A DNA stretch of 33,864 nucleotides from Oopsacas minuta (lineage: Eukaryota > Porifera > Hexactinellida > Lyssacinosida > Leucopsacidae). The notes under the pieces were generated by a model, which made no database searches, was not told where the DNA came from, and saw only the letters and a list, made by a program, of their open reading frames with translations. Both the position numbers and the translations under genes were made by a program. Of the stretch, positions 1 through 10,322 are shown piece by piece (positions within the stretch are counted from its first letter, which is position 1; every line of letters starts with the position of its first letter). Location: the NCBI GenBank assembly GCA_024704765.1, contig JAKMXF010000301.1:118968-152831 (forward strand), written 5' to 3'.

Positions 1-1
1 T

Positions 2-1069
2 TTATTCAAAGTAATCCCCGCCTGCAGATAGACAAAGTTTTACCCTTTCCACCCACTTGTAAAACACATTTCTGTGCACTTCTTCGGGGATGGATTTGAA
101 GTACTGGTACAGGCCCGTTCCAAGTGCTTGTAATGTGTCAAAATCTTTGCTTTGAAGGTAGATTTTAAGCTAGGGGAATAGGTAAAAGTCACACGGATCT
201 AGGTTTCGTGAGTATGGTAGATGGAGAAGTAATTCTAACCCTTCTACATCCCAGAAACTTTTGGTAAGCTTAGCGGTATGGAAACTGGCGTTATCAATCA
301 AAATCTTCATTCCTCGAGTTCCGGTTTTCGGGCGGTACTTTTCTATATTTTTTATCAAATTTGGAAGCACTTGCTCTGTAAAGAAAATAGCAGTAACAGC
401 CTTGCCACTCCCACAAGGTAATTGCAAGACAATTCCATGGCTACTGAAGAAGAAAGTATACATAATCTTAGGTTTTCTGAAGTTGGGTCTAGGAATTTTC
501 GTCGGTTGTTCGTCGCCCCACACCCATGATCGCTTCTTATACTTGCTATATGGTATTGAATAGTACACCCATGTCTCGTCACCAGTAATAATCTCTGTTA
601 GGCGTCTAGAATCGCAGTTCTCATAAGTTTCCAAGAGTTTCTTGGTAATATTCAGTCGTGCCAACCTTTGATTCTCACTGAGCTTATGCGGGACCCATTT
701 CCCACAAATCGATCGGTAGCCAAGCTCAGTAGTCAGAATTGTATGAATAACTCCCGATGAAATCTCCATACTTTGTTCTAACTGATTGACAGTAATGCAC
801 TTGTCTTCCATGACCATACTTTCAATGAGTGCGATATTCTCTGAAGTGGTGGTGGATATCGGTCTTCCAGATCGAGGCAAATCTGTGACATCAGCATCAC
901 CAAATCTAAAACGGGCAGCCCATCGCTGTACAGTAGATCTGGAAGGACAATCCACGCACAATATCTCCTGTAACTCGCTGAATATCTGTACGGGCTGGAT
1001 CTTGAGTATTGTGCGAAACTCTATGTAAGCTCGCCATTTGAAGTTGAAATTATCATCCGTTGAAGCCAT
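2..1069 (-). pseudogene. mariner transposase (D,D34D), one in-frame nonsense codon
   Basis: Cut-and-paste transposase of the Tc1/mariner superfamily, which would bind its terminal repeats and insert at TA. Reading from the ATG at 1069, the first part carries the helix-turn-helix region (about residues 1-110) and a WVPHKL linker near 125. The catalytic triad is D164 (in GDETW), D259 (in LIDNA) and D294 (in PCDF), with exactly 34 residues between the last two, the mariner signature. A TAG at 170-172 stops the frame right after the conserved LFP. The same frame then stays open to a TAA at 2-4 and ends in the typical AGGDYFE tail, giving about 355 codons, a normal mariner length. The family usually has lysine at the stop position, so AAG to TAG is the likely change. 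Only the left terminal repeat lies outside the window. It is a nearly intact but inactivated copy. Confidence 0.9.
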
Positions 1070-1165
1070 AAATTCAACAGTGGTATAAATTGACTACACG
1101 TAACTATCTCAAAAATTCATAATTTGTATTGAATAAACTTTCAGTATATGGAGTTTAACTATATN

Positions 1166-1264
1166 AAGGAAAGTGTCTCAGTCGGTTCTACAGTCTTTTC
1201 GACACGATTTTAGAATTTTTAGAGGAAGAGAATCCGCAGTTAATGCAGCTTGTCAGTGCAGCGA
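1166..1264 (+). other. chimeric fragment of a ZBED5/SCAND3-like hAT transposase
   Basis: One frame is open throughout. It contains the pattern RFYSLFDTILEFLEEENPQL, which resembles the helical segment in the middle of ZBED5/SCAND3-type hAT transposases. The piece has no continuation on either side. It sits between an N and a Nextera adapter, so it is most likely a read from another locus joined here in error. Confidence 0.5.
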
Positions 1265-1283
1265 CTGTCTCTTATACACATCT
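1265..1283 (+). other. Nextera (Tn5) mosaic-end adapter left in the assembly
   Basis: The 19 bases CTGTCTCTTATACACATCT match the Nextera/Tn5 transposase mosaic end exactly. This is a library-preparation adapter and not a biological feature of a eukaryotic genome. It follows an N by 100 bases and abuts a duplicated flank. Confidence 0.95.
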
Positions 1284-1334
1284 ATTTGTATTGAATAAGC
1301 TTGAAACTTTCAGTATATGGAGTTTAACTATATG

Positions 1335-1869
1335 GGCTTATAATATATGAAAGTTAGATGTATTACTTTACTAATTCCTAAGATATATCATGACCGGCAA
1401 GACTTATTGAACGCCCTGAGATAATTTGGCTTTCATTCTCACTATATCAGAGCTCAAAATATAACAGTACATCAATTCTGATTTTATTGAGAGAGCTAGA
1501 TACTACGGAATAAGTTTCCAAACAAGCAACTACCTGACCTTTTACAGCCTGTTATTTCTGAATTCAACGTCTTGTTCGATGTCTCAAGTTGCAAATACCT
1601 TATTCAGGAAGGTAAATGTTTGTGCTCTCTCGATAAAAAGATACCACGTCCTGAGTAGCCATTTCTCTTTGATCAGCGAAACACTCAAAAGTTATTTATA
1701 TCCAGCTTAGATTGCATGAGAACCTCTAAAAATATTGTTAAACAAAAAAGAAAAGAGGCACAATATGAAAGAGAAGAAAGAAAACGAAGAGATCACATGC
1801 TGTCCAACCTTTGCAAGAATTTATAGAATGTGACTTTGAAGAGTTTGAATTTTTGACTCTAGTATATCT
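1335..1869. other. AT-rich interval with no recognised gene
   Basis: No open frame of note, repeat array or inverted repeat was seen. It separates the assembly scar from the pseudogene that follows. Confidence 0.5.
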
Positions 1870-3336
1870 AATATTCACAAGAATACAAGTAATCATATTC
1901 AATTACGAAATTCAGCCATAATGTGTGATAGATATCAAATTAGCGATCGGGCAGGCGCAGCTATAGCTAACACAGTACTGCAGGATTATGGTATTATCAC
2001 ACCGGAAGAAGATAATCAAATTATTGATAGAAACAAACTCCGTAGATCCAGATTCTCTGTGAGAAAGGAATTGGCTAATGAGGCTCACGAAACTATCAAT
2101 GATATATCTGCAATATATTTTGATGGCCGTAAAGATCAAACTCGAGTACTGGTAGAAAGAGAGATGGACATTTGCATCGGGATACTGCAAATGAAGAACA
2201 TTATACTGTCTTATCTGAATAGGAGGGGAATCAGTATGTTGCCCATATAACACCAAGTTCTGGTAAAGCCAAAGATTTAGCAAGGGAATTGACTGATTTT
2301 TGCAGGGAGCGTAATTCAAATTTAATGGCGGTTGGAGCTGATGGAGCTCGAGTTAACACTGGAATCTACAATGGGTGTATTAGATTACTTGAACTAGAGT
2401 TCACAAAACCACTCCACTGCCTTATTAGCCAATTACATGGTAATGAACTTCAATTGAGGCATCTCTTTCAAATAATAGATAGAAAAACCAGTGGGCCCAA
2501 TTCTTTTAAAGGAATAATTGGTAAAGAACTTAATTGTGATTTTACTTGCAAACCAATTGCAGCGTATCATCCTTTATGCGGTAAAACTCAACTTATTGAT
2601 TGCGATATTCTTAAGAATTTAAATAAAGATCAGGAATATCTATATATTATCTGTCATGCAGTTCAGACTGGAATTTGTTCATCTGAACTGGTATCGATGC
2701 AACCTGGTCCTATACATCATGCTAGATGGACAACACTGGCCAACAGATTACTTAGGTCGTACATTTCTACGATACATCCACACCTGAATTATCCCGACTT
2801 GTCAATTTTATTGTCAATTATTATGCACCAGTTTGGTTTAGAATCAAAAGTAACCCGATTTGCACAGATAGACTTAAAAATATGTTTTTTGCGATATCTT
2901 TGCTGCGAGATCTATCGGAGTCTGACCAAGAAGTAATTTGTGATGTGATACAGAGAAAGTCATATTTTTGCCATCCAGAAAATCTCCTGTTATCGATGCT
3001 TGCAGATGGTGATGAAGAAATTAGACAAAAGGTAGTGAAGACTATTTTAGATATCCGAATTGCCAGTTAATCATTTAGACCAATTGAAACTCGTCCATTT
3101 AATCTTCCTTCAATAAGGTTCACTGCCGAAATATATGTGGATATGATTGATCGGGAAACCTCTTTTATAACAGAACCGCCTTTTACAAGATACCTCTCAA
3201 AATGTACTAATAAATTGTGTACGTGCTCCACAAGAAATTCCAGCATATCCATGCCATACACAAGCTGTTGAAAGAATTATTCAATTAGTCACCAAAAGTT
3301 CGTGTTCAGTAACAGGAGAAGATGCGAGACATTGAT
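1870..3336 (+). pseudogene. TE-associated uncharacterised protein, frameshifted remnant
   Basis: The reading resembles a family of long uncharacterised proteins that is repetitive in arthropod and cnidarian genomes. It carries the family landmarks in order: ISDRAGAAIANTVLQDYG, IYFDGRKD, NEEHYTVLSE, HITPSSGKAKD, AVGADGARVNTG, CLISQLHGNELQLRHLF, HHARWTTLANRLLR, CHPENLLLSML, ITEPPF, and CHTQAVERIIQLVT. The frame shifts near 2155, again near 2880-2930 and again between about 3190 and 3240, and a TAG interrupts it at 2220-2222. The part after 2222 stays open to 2936. The extreme N-terminus and C-terminus were not found. Function is unknown; a transposon or retroelement accessory origin is likely because the family is repetitive and this copy is dead. 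The family assignment rests on remembered sequence patterns and not on an alignment. Confidence 0.6.
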
Positions 3337-3824
3337 TAATTCTTTCAACCCTAACATCAAAAGAAAAAATGCCCTCATTTGAGTCAAAAAAAGATTATGC
3401 ATGTTTAATATACTTGATATAACATAATTGAATCATATACCACGATAGATAAAAAAGCTAGTAATTTTCAAATAATCGGAACAAGGGGGTGGGTAATAGT
3501 ATTAGGGTATGATAGAATATGCAAAAAATTCTTAATGACTTGAGTATCCTTGGACAAAGAAATTCGATTAATGCACCATTCAATAGCAAATATGCGGCTT
3601 ACTATTACGAAAGAATATATATACAGGGGCTAAGCCAAAAGAATTTGAAAATTCGACATTAAAAAATCAATTTTTCGAAAGTGACACAGCAAAAATATAA
3701 AGCCGCAAGGGTCAAATCGAAATATCCTTCAAATATATGTCTCGCATTTCCTAGAAATGATAAAGGCAACTTTTCCATAAGGTAGAAGTTGAACCGACGA
3801 TGTAAACTTTTCTCGACTCGGCAT
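3337..3824. other. AT-rich interval, nothing recognised
   Basis: Only short, compositionally driven open frames are present. It links the pseudogene above to the 174-bp tandem repeat. Confidence 0.4.
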
Positions 3825-4225
3825 ATTGAATAATATTTCAATATTTCTGACATTTGAATTTGACTGACAAGTAGTTGTAAAGTTTTCTCACACAATTCCA
3901 ACGTGAAGAAATATGAAATTGACTATCAAAACTATCGATAGTTCAGTATTTCAATTTCAATGTTTCGAAATTGCACCTAAAGGGAAATGCGATTTATTGT
4001 ATAGTATTTCAGTGAATATTTCTGACATATCAATATGACTGACAAATATATGCAAGGTTTTGTGACTCAATTCCTACTTGGAGAAATTTGTAGTTGACTA
4101 TCAAACTTTGTAAAACTCAGAATTTCAATGAAAATGTTTTGAAATTGCATCTAGAGTGAAATGCTGGAAATTGTATAGTATTGCAGTGAATATGTCAGAC
4201 ATTAGAATATGACTGACAAGTCAAT
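3825..4225. repeat. 174-bp tandem repeat, about 2.3 diverged copies
   Basis: The landmark 'ctgaca...atgactgacaa' recurs near 3847, 4022 and 4196, a spacing of 174-175 bases. Between these points the copies align along their length with many substitutions. The third copy is cut off after about 50 bases. The minus-strand open frame over 3659-3901 is incidental. Confidence 0.7.
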
Positions 4226-4730
4226 GAAACCTCTGGAATCGGGAACCTCTGAAATCAGGGCACTTGAATTTCGCTAAAATATTTTCCCATACAAATGAAC
4301 CTCTGAAATCGGGAAATAGCGACAATGGGAAATCGCGGCAAACCCTGATTATCTTATTCTTTCAGCTTGCATAGAACTAATGCTAAATCCCCTACGCAAT
4401 CGGGCATTAATAGTGAAATCAACTCAATAAATTATTATTTTCTCAATTACTATCGAATAAATCACAATATCAATGCTACGTAAGTAAACAAAAAATCAAT
4501 TCAATCCGCCTCTGAGGGTAAATATGTGCTAGACAGAACCTACAAAAACATTGCGAGCGCGAGCTTGCAATTCCTTCGCGACTGCCACCTTATCCAGAAA
4601 GAGAGATCGTTCCTAGCCTTCTTCATGCGCAAAATGTAGCATAGAAATTAATATTATATTATGCGAGGAACAGTATAAGCTCTAAAAAGTGGATAGCTTT
4701 GGAACCAGCAAAATTTTCGCTTTAGATTAA
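4226..4730. other. AT-rich interval with short CTCTGAAATCGGGA-type repeats
   Basis: At 4230-4345 the phrase 'aacctctgaaatcggga' recurs with variations, in a style seen at pogo-like element ends. No matching far end was found. The rest is plain AT-rich sequence. Confidence 0.3.
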
Positions 4731-5213
4731 GGTGACCATTGTACAGGATTTCTCCTAGACTGTACAGGATTTTCGAGATTTTTTCTAAGATGTCCAGGAT
4801 TTTGATTTGTACAGGATTTGTCCAGGATTTTCGTTTCTTGTCTTGGACGAATATTTTGGGAAATATTGGAGAAATTTCCTAGAAATATGTCAATATTATA
4901 CTCATGGTACATAGGAAATCTGTTGCGGGGGGAGTCGCCCCGTAGTATTACCCTAGGTAATATTCATCCATTTTGAATTATCTTTTTAAGCTTTGCTTAC
5001 CCTGGTTGTATTAAACAATTATGTATCTATTTTGATTTATCTTTTTAAGCTTTCCTTACCCTAGTTATATTAAACCATTATGCATCTATTTTGAATCATC
5101 TTTTTATGTTTTCTTCCAACGATTCAGCTATTTATAGAGTGTCCAGGAATGTCCGGGAGTTTTTAAGAAAAAAATTGAAATGTACAGGATTTTGATGACA
5201 ATCATTTGGTCAC
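4731..5213. mobile_element. possible non-autonomous DNA element with GGTGACCA ends
   Basis: The left end reads GGTGACCATT and the right end carries the inverted ATTTGGTCAC. Just inside both ends are repeated 'tgtacaggatttt' or 'tgtccaggat' phrases, the style of short non-autonomous elements common in animal genomes. No clear target-site duplication was seen. The interior includes three copies of a 59-bp tandem unit. The short minus-strand open frame at 4727-4912 is a by-product of the repeated phrases. Confidence 0.4.
4965..5110. repeat. 59-bp tandem repeat, about 2.5 copies
   Basis: The phrase 'atcYattttgaattatctttt' starts near 4966, 5025 and 5084, a period of 59 bases. The matching context 'aagctttgcttaccctggtt' follows in the first two copies. 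It lies inside the putative element at 4731-5213. Confidence 0.7.
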
Positions 5214-5529
5214 AATGCTTTGGATAAATGTTCAGAATTAGTAATAAGGAGCAGAATTACATATTCAAACGTCACAGTGTGACAAGCAATACGAAACAAT
5301 AATAGGACATAAAATTATCTACAAAAAAGGATGATGGTGATTATGACAAATGCAAAACGGAAATCCATGATCAGGGAATTTCCACAATTGGAGCGTTAGA
5401 AATTTTCCAAGTATCCCGCAGGCCCCAACTTCAGAGGTTGAACCGAGGTTGTAAAGTTTCGCAAACAATTCAAAAGAGAAGAAATAGAAATGGAATATCA
5501 GATCCATAAGTTGTTCAGCAATAGAGTTA
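5214..5529. other. interval before the satellite, nothing recognised
   Basis: No coding pattern, inverted repeat or array was seen. The minus-strand open frame at 5319-5567 runs into the satellite and has no family resemblance. Confidence 0.35.
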
Positions 5530-6743
5530 TACAAAGTATTGTCACTAAATTTCAAAAGCAAATACATAAATTTAACAAGTTATACTATACAAAGTATTGT
5601 CACTCAATTTCAATTGTCAGCACATATAATTCACTAGGTATACTCTACCAAGAATTGTCACTCAATTTCAATCGTCAGCACATATATTTCAATAGGTATA
5701 CTATACCAAGTGTGGCACTCAATTTCAATTGTCAACACATTGATTAGACAAGATATACATTACAAAGGATTATCACCTAATTTCAATTGTCAGCACAATT
5801 AATTCACTAGGTATACTATACCAAGTATTGTCGCTCAATTTCAATTGTCAGCACATATATTTCAATAGGTATACATTACAAAGTATTGTCACTCAATTAC
5901 AATTGTCAGCACATATATTTCACTAGCTACACTATACAAAGTATTATCACTCCATCTCAATTGTCAGCACATATAATTCACTAGGTATACTCTACCAAGT
6001 GTGGACCTCAATTTCAATTGCCAACACATTGATTGGATAAGATGTACATTACAAAGTATCATCACTCAATTTCAATTGTCAGCACAATTAATTCACTAGG
6101 TATACTATACCAAGTATTGTCACTCAATTTCAATTGTCAACATAATTATTTCACAAGTTATACTTTACAAAGTATTGTCACTCAATTTCAATTGTCACCA
6201 CATATGTTTCACTAGGTATACTTTACAAAGTATTGTCACTCAATTTCAATTATCACCACATATATTTCACTAGGTACACTTTACAAAGTATTGTCACTCA
6301 ATTTCAATTGTCACCACATATGTTTCACAAGTTATACTTTACAAAGTATTGTCACTCAATTTCCATTGTCAACAAACTTATTTCACAAGTTGTACATTAC
6401 AAAGTATTGTCACTCACTTTCAATTGTCAGCACATATAATTCACTAGGTATACTATACAAAGTGTTGTCACCCATTTTCAATTGTCAGCACATATATTTC
6501 ACTAGTTATAGTTTACAAAGTATTGTCACTCAATTTCAATTGTCAACATAATTATTTTACAAGGTATACTTTACAAAGTATTGTCACTCAATTTCAATTG
6601 TCAACATAATTATCTCACAAGTTATACTTTGCAAAGTATTGTCACTCACTTTCAATTCTCAGCACATATATATCACTAGGATAGTTTACTAAGTATTGTC
6701 ACTCAATTTCCATTGTCAACATAATTATTTCACAAGGTATACT
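5530..6743. repeat. 58-bp minisatellite array, about 21 copies
   Basis: Monomers starting 'tattgtcactcaatttcaat' recur every 58 bases (57 in a few), for example at 5595, 5653, 5711, 5768, 5826, 5884, 5942, 6000, 6057 and 6115. The central variation is between 'gtcagcacatata' and 'gtcaacataatta'. Two unusual monomers beginning 'tgtgg' at 5711 and 6000 are each followed by a similar variant unit at 5768 and 6057. This gives a 289-base, five-monomer higher-order periodicity in the first half. Because 58 is not a multiple of three, the overlapping plus-strand open frames in this stretch are repeat artefacts. The array ends abruptly at 6743. Confidence 0.95.
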
Positions 6744-7031
6744 ACAGTGGCACACCCCCTGGAAATTGGCCAAAATTTCAATCCGATATTTAGTAACCAT
6801 TTAAAGTTCATTGGAAAGAGAAATATCCAATTACTTGAAATGTCCAAAATTGTTATTATCCATCATTTAGTTTAGGAACAACTGGAATGTATATAAGCAT
6901 TACAATTTCTTGCTCAGAAATTATTCTTGAAAACCACAGATATTCATTTATATCAATGAACTTAAATTCCAGTATCTAAGCAACTAATACATTCCAAAGA
7001 CTTCATTCCATTGCATTTTCGACTACTCTCN
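6744..7031. other. unassigned interval between satellite and hAT fragment
   Basis: It begins with 'cagtggcacaccccctgg', which could be the end of an element, but no partner or target duplication was found. It ends at an ambiguous base (N) at 7031, a possible local misassembly. Confidence 0.3.
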
Positions 7032-7346
7032 TTGATGGACTTGCAAAGTGATTGCGAGGAAAAGGCTCATTTTACAATGATGGGGTATGAAAGATTTTGG
7101 ATTGCAATCGCAGGACGAAATAAATTTCCCAATTTGTGGAAAGTAGCAAAACTGCTAGTTCTGGCGTTTCCGACATCATATCTCGTTGAGAGAGGTTTTA
7201 GTCCAGTCGTTCAATTACTAACGAAGCAAAGAAACAGACTCGATGTTTCTCAATGCGGAGATTTGAGATTGCTGCTCACTGATATGAAACCAGATATAAA
7301 TGGGATTATCGACGAACATCACGCTCAAGTACACCCTTCTCATTAA
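7032..7346 (+). pseudogene. hAT transposase C-terminal dimerisation region (ZBED5/SCAND3-like), fragment
   Basis: The 105-codon reading carries the hAT dimerisation block: LMDLQSD, then a tryptophan-containing FWIAI, then FPTSYLVERGFSPVV, KQRNRLDV and DLRLLLTDMKPDI, ending in QVHPSH. This is the C-terminal end of a ZBED5/SCAND3-like transposase. The upstream domains (BED finger and catalytic core) are missing, and the reading begins right after an N at 7031. A terminal-repeat-like sequence follows at 7441-7477, so the 3' end of the element is probably complete. Confidence 0.85.
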
Positions 7347-7440
7347 GTGATAAATATTACTTATTATCATTAACAAATACGAGTGTAGTAAAAAGATTTA
7401 GACTTTCTGGAGGGGGGCGGTATCAAGGGAATATTGTTGA

Positions 7441-7477
7441 CAAGGGGCGCTGTCCGAAAAAAGTTTGAGAAACACTG
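7441..7477. repeat. right terminal inverted repeat of the hAT element
   Basis: Read on the minus strand, the end is CAGTGTTTCTCAAACTTTTT, the standard hAT/Charlie style of end (CAGNGNTTCTCAAMCTTTT). The next eight bases, CTCTAGTG at 7478-7485, would be the target duplication, but no left copy was found. It lies about 95 bases after the transposase stop. Confidence 0.7.
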
Positions 7478-7485
7478 CTCTAGTG

Positions 7486-7735
7486 GAAGTCCGACATCTC
7501 ACTACACGACATTTCGCTACTTATTTGATTGGTCAATTTTAATTATTATTTTAAATCAAATTTTAAAGTAGTTTAACGGATTGAAAAATGAATAAAGTAT
7601 TCGATTTCAATATAAAATTGTAAGTCGATTGCTAAATTGTTCTTGAAATAAGGATTCGATAATAATTTAGGAATTTCAATGTATCAACTGTGAATTTATA
7701 AGATCAAACTTGTTTAGTTTCCCTGATAGGTAACA
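7486..7735. other. AT-rich interval, nothing recognised
   Basis: No features could be supported between the hAT end and the hairpin. Confidence 0.3.
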
Positions 7736-7864
7736 TGTTCTGACCAAGATAGATGAAAGTTATTTTCGGATTCGTTTTATGCTTCATCATGAGCAGTATA
7801 TTACTGCTCATGATGAAACATATTTACGAATCCGAAAATAACTTTCATCTATCTTAGTCAGAGC
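7736..7864. repeat. near-perfect hairpin, 63-base arms and 3-base loop
   Basis: Arms 7736-7798 and 7802-7864 are reverse complements around the loop 'tat' at 7799-7801. Only a handful of substitutions and about one indel separate them, mainly at the outer end and in the middle near 'gttttatgc' versus 'gtaaatatg'. The differences show the arms are diverged copies and not a simple sequencing fold-back. It could be a palindromic MITE or a transcribed hairpin. No target duplication is obvious. Confidence 0.85.
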
Positions 7865-9046
7865 ATTTTCCTGAATTTCAAAAGTACAAACGACAGCAAT
7901 ATTTTCTTGTAATTCAAGGTCGCTTCGCTTACCATGAACTAGTAGAGCAACCAATTGATAGAGGTAAGCGTGAAAACGCCTTTGGTGTTCACAGTACTTC
8001 TATGGACCGTCATAACTCCAGCACCAACCTTCCGGATATATTTATCTTGTATACATGACATACCGTTTACGAAACACACCTAATTTTTGGGTGATACATA
8101 TATCATGAAAAATTTGATCCTGCTCGACCGTTCAAGACGCGATTAATCAGTTCAAGTGTATAAAGCTAGCAAATTACCCGTCGATTTCGACGGAATGTCA
8201 TGAGCAGTACCTTAGTTAGTTAGCAGTAGGAACAGCCGAAATAACGCATCAGAAACTGCGCAGAATTCCTAATTGGATGTACATAGCCCAATAGTAACTT
8301 AATATAATGTCAGAATATGAATTGGTACGGTCACTGACACTCTGACGAACACTTGGGATTTTGTATAGGACTATTCATGGTATAACGATATGCTACTCTT
8401 TCATTGGCCTATATTAGTGCTCCATGAGATTATCCACGACTCTGTTTATCGTCTATATGTTACAGCTTACAGAGATAAATATACAGAGCAGCTCAGTGTA
8501 GCATTTGGATGTATGTTTAAAACAAGTCGAATCGAGTCATACTGAATTCATTGAATACTAGCGCGCTTCACTGGCTCCCGCTATGCGGTTACGGACACTT
8601 CGGTCCATAATCGGGCCTACGGCATTCGAGTACATGAACTTATAATCTTAACCGTAGCAAACATGATACTGCTTTTTAAATCTGCTCACTTTATGTCCCC
8701 CAAAGTGAACGATATTTATAAAATGTTGTTCAGATTATCATATTCGAATCAGCATATTCGATTACCAGTACAATGTTGTTTTGTTGTCGTTATTTAGTGT
8801 AACAATTGGTTCAGGATTTTATGAACTGAACCTATATGTTTTCCATATAGGAGCGAGACAGACATACACAACTGAGATTTAATAATATAGATTAGGCGGT
8901 GGCTAAAATTGACTGGTAATTTACTTAGCCCTGCATTGCGGATTGCGATCTTCTATAGTTCAATCTATACAAACTGTACATTACATGTCGTTAGAAAATT
9001 AAATAATACCTACTAGTAGATAAACATAGATTAAACATAATATAAA
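7865..9046. other. intergenic interval with no recognised gene
   Basis: No convincing reading frame was found. A moderately GC-rich patch at 8560-8640 contains a short 'ggacacttcggtcc' palindrome but has no recognisable product. Confidence 0.35.
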
Positions 9047-9058
9047 CAAATAGATTGA
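9047..9058. repeat. 12-bp direct repeat, candidate MULE target duplication (left)
   Basis: CAAATAGATTGA occurs here and again at 10323-10334, exactly flanking the plus-strand MULE copy. Mutator-like elements usually make 9-11 bp duplications, so the true length may be slightly shorter. Confidence 0.5.
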
Positions 9059-10322
9059 GTTGTTGGAGGATTTGTCAGGCAGTTACCACATCTTGACAAC
9101 TGTCCTTAGTCCTTGGTAGTTGCATAGGAGAGGAGAAGGAGGAGGATTGGTGATGTGGTGCATTGGCAGTGCGAGGAGAGGGAACTTGTATAAGGCAAGA
9201 ATACACACCAATGGTACAAAGATAGTGAAGCGCAGAAGTGAAAATATGCATGCGCCTGACGAGCAGGTGGTGAGCTGCTGCGAGACGAAGGTGGGTATCG
9301 AGAGGAAAGCGCGGGAGTCCCAGGATAGCGCACATCACATAGTGGGCGAGAGTTTACAGACAGCATCAGACGGTACTGCTGCTAAACTACCAAAGCTGGA
9401 CAGCCTGAAGCGGACAATACAACGCCAACGTGCTAGCGTACTTGCAGCGCCAGTACAGCCTACCACTCTAGCAGGACTAGCTCTACCAGCAGTCTACCAG
9501 CAGACAGCCAAGGGAGAACAGTTCTTACTCTACGACTCTGGTGCGGACGATGTACACAGATTCCTCATCTTCGGGACACAACACAACCTCGGGATGCTGC
9601 AGCGAAGCAAGATCTGGCTAGCTGATGGCACCTTCAAGATGGCACCTCCCCTCTTCGCCCAGGTGCATGTGGTGCATGGACTCCGTGGAGGAAATGATCC
9701 TATGAAGACCGGTCATCTGTTACCGATCCTGTTCGTGCTACTGCCCAACAAGACGGAGGCTGCCTACCTGAAGATGTTGGAACAGATCCGCCTACTCTGT
9801 CCACAGGCCCAGCCTCAACAGATGCTCCTGGACTTTGAGAAGGGCGCGATTACCAGCTTTGAGCATGTCTGGCCTAATACAGTAGTGAAGTGCTGCAGTC
9901 TGCCTACACACATGACGAAGAGTCGGCTATGCGCATCGGAAGATACCAGCCCTTGCTTTTGCCCGACCAGCAGGCGTACCCGATCTGTTTGATCAAGTGG
10001 CAATGGACCTCCCCCATACGCCTCAGATAGGCGAACTAGTCGACTACTTTGAGAGGACTTATATCGGCCGCACACTTGCCAGTGGATACCATGTAGCGGC
10101 GACGTACCCTATTCACCTGTGGAACAACCACATCGGCACGCCCTTAGGACTCCCCCGTACAACCAACGCTGTAGATGCATGGCACCGGAGCTACAATGCC
10201 ACTGTCGGCTGCCATCACCCCACCATATGGAAGTTCATCCTCTCCCTCAAGCGTGAGTAGGGGCTTAGTGGAGGTGCGGCATGCTAACTACCTTGTGTTA
10301 ATCTAAAGTATTATCTAGCCCT
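9059..10322 (+). mobile_element. MULE copy flanked by a 12-bp direct repeat
   Basis: The span between the two CAAATAGATTGA copies holds the plus-strand MULE transposase remnant. No clear terminal inverted repeats were seen, so the boundaries rest on the direct repeat alone. It is more GC-rich than its surroundings, as is the inverted copy beside it, which suggests a recently arrived family. Confidence 0.5.
9138..10260 (+). pseudogene. FLYWCH-type MULE transposase, 5'-truncated and frameshifted
   Basis: DDE transposase of the Mutator-like type, related to FLYWCH-MULE proteins of insects. The start holds only the second half of a FLYWCH zinc finger. The core follows, with GEQFLLYDSG, FLIFGTQHNLGML, WLADGTFKMAPPLFAQ (first catalytic Asp), LPILFVLLPNKTEAAYLKML and LLDFEKGAITSFEHVWP (second Asp). 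After KCC near 9890 about 20 residues normally holding the C..H block are lost. The frame then changes twice (near 9900 and 9935). The C-terminal part then reads PALAFARPAG, YFERTYIGR, HLWNNH, GLPRTTNAVDAWHRSYNATV, HPTIWKFILSLKRE. A TAG at 10258-10260 ends it where the inverted sister copy has CAG. A further frameshift lies near 9175. It cannot make a working enzyme. Confidence 0.85.

Larger units (their letters stand above)
1119..1334. other. assembly scar: duplicated flanks, N, chimeric insert, adapter
   Basis: The flank around 1119-1164 is repeated at about 1284-1334 with an 8-base difference. Between the two lie an N at 1165, about 99 bases of unrelated sequence and a sequencing adapter. 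This looks like a gap closed with a chimeric read, so the true genome probably has only one copy of the flank. No gene is supported here. Confidence 0.75.

Noticed and set aside
5490-6551. Several plus-strand open frames of 60-86 codons
   Set aside because: They lie in the 58-bp array, and because 58 is not divisible by three the same monomer is read in all frames. They are repeat artefacts.
9075-9366. Minus-strand open frames opposite the MULE
   Set aside because: The plus strand carries a recognisable transposase. The minus frames are shadows of its GC-richer codons.
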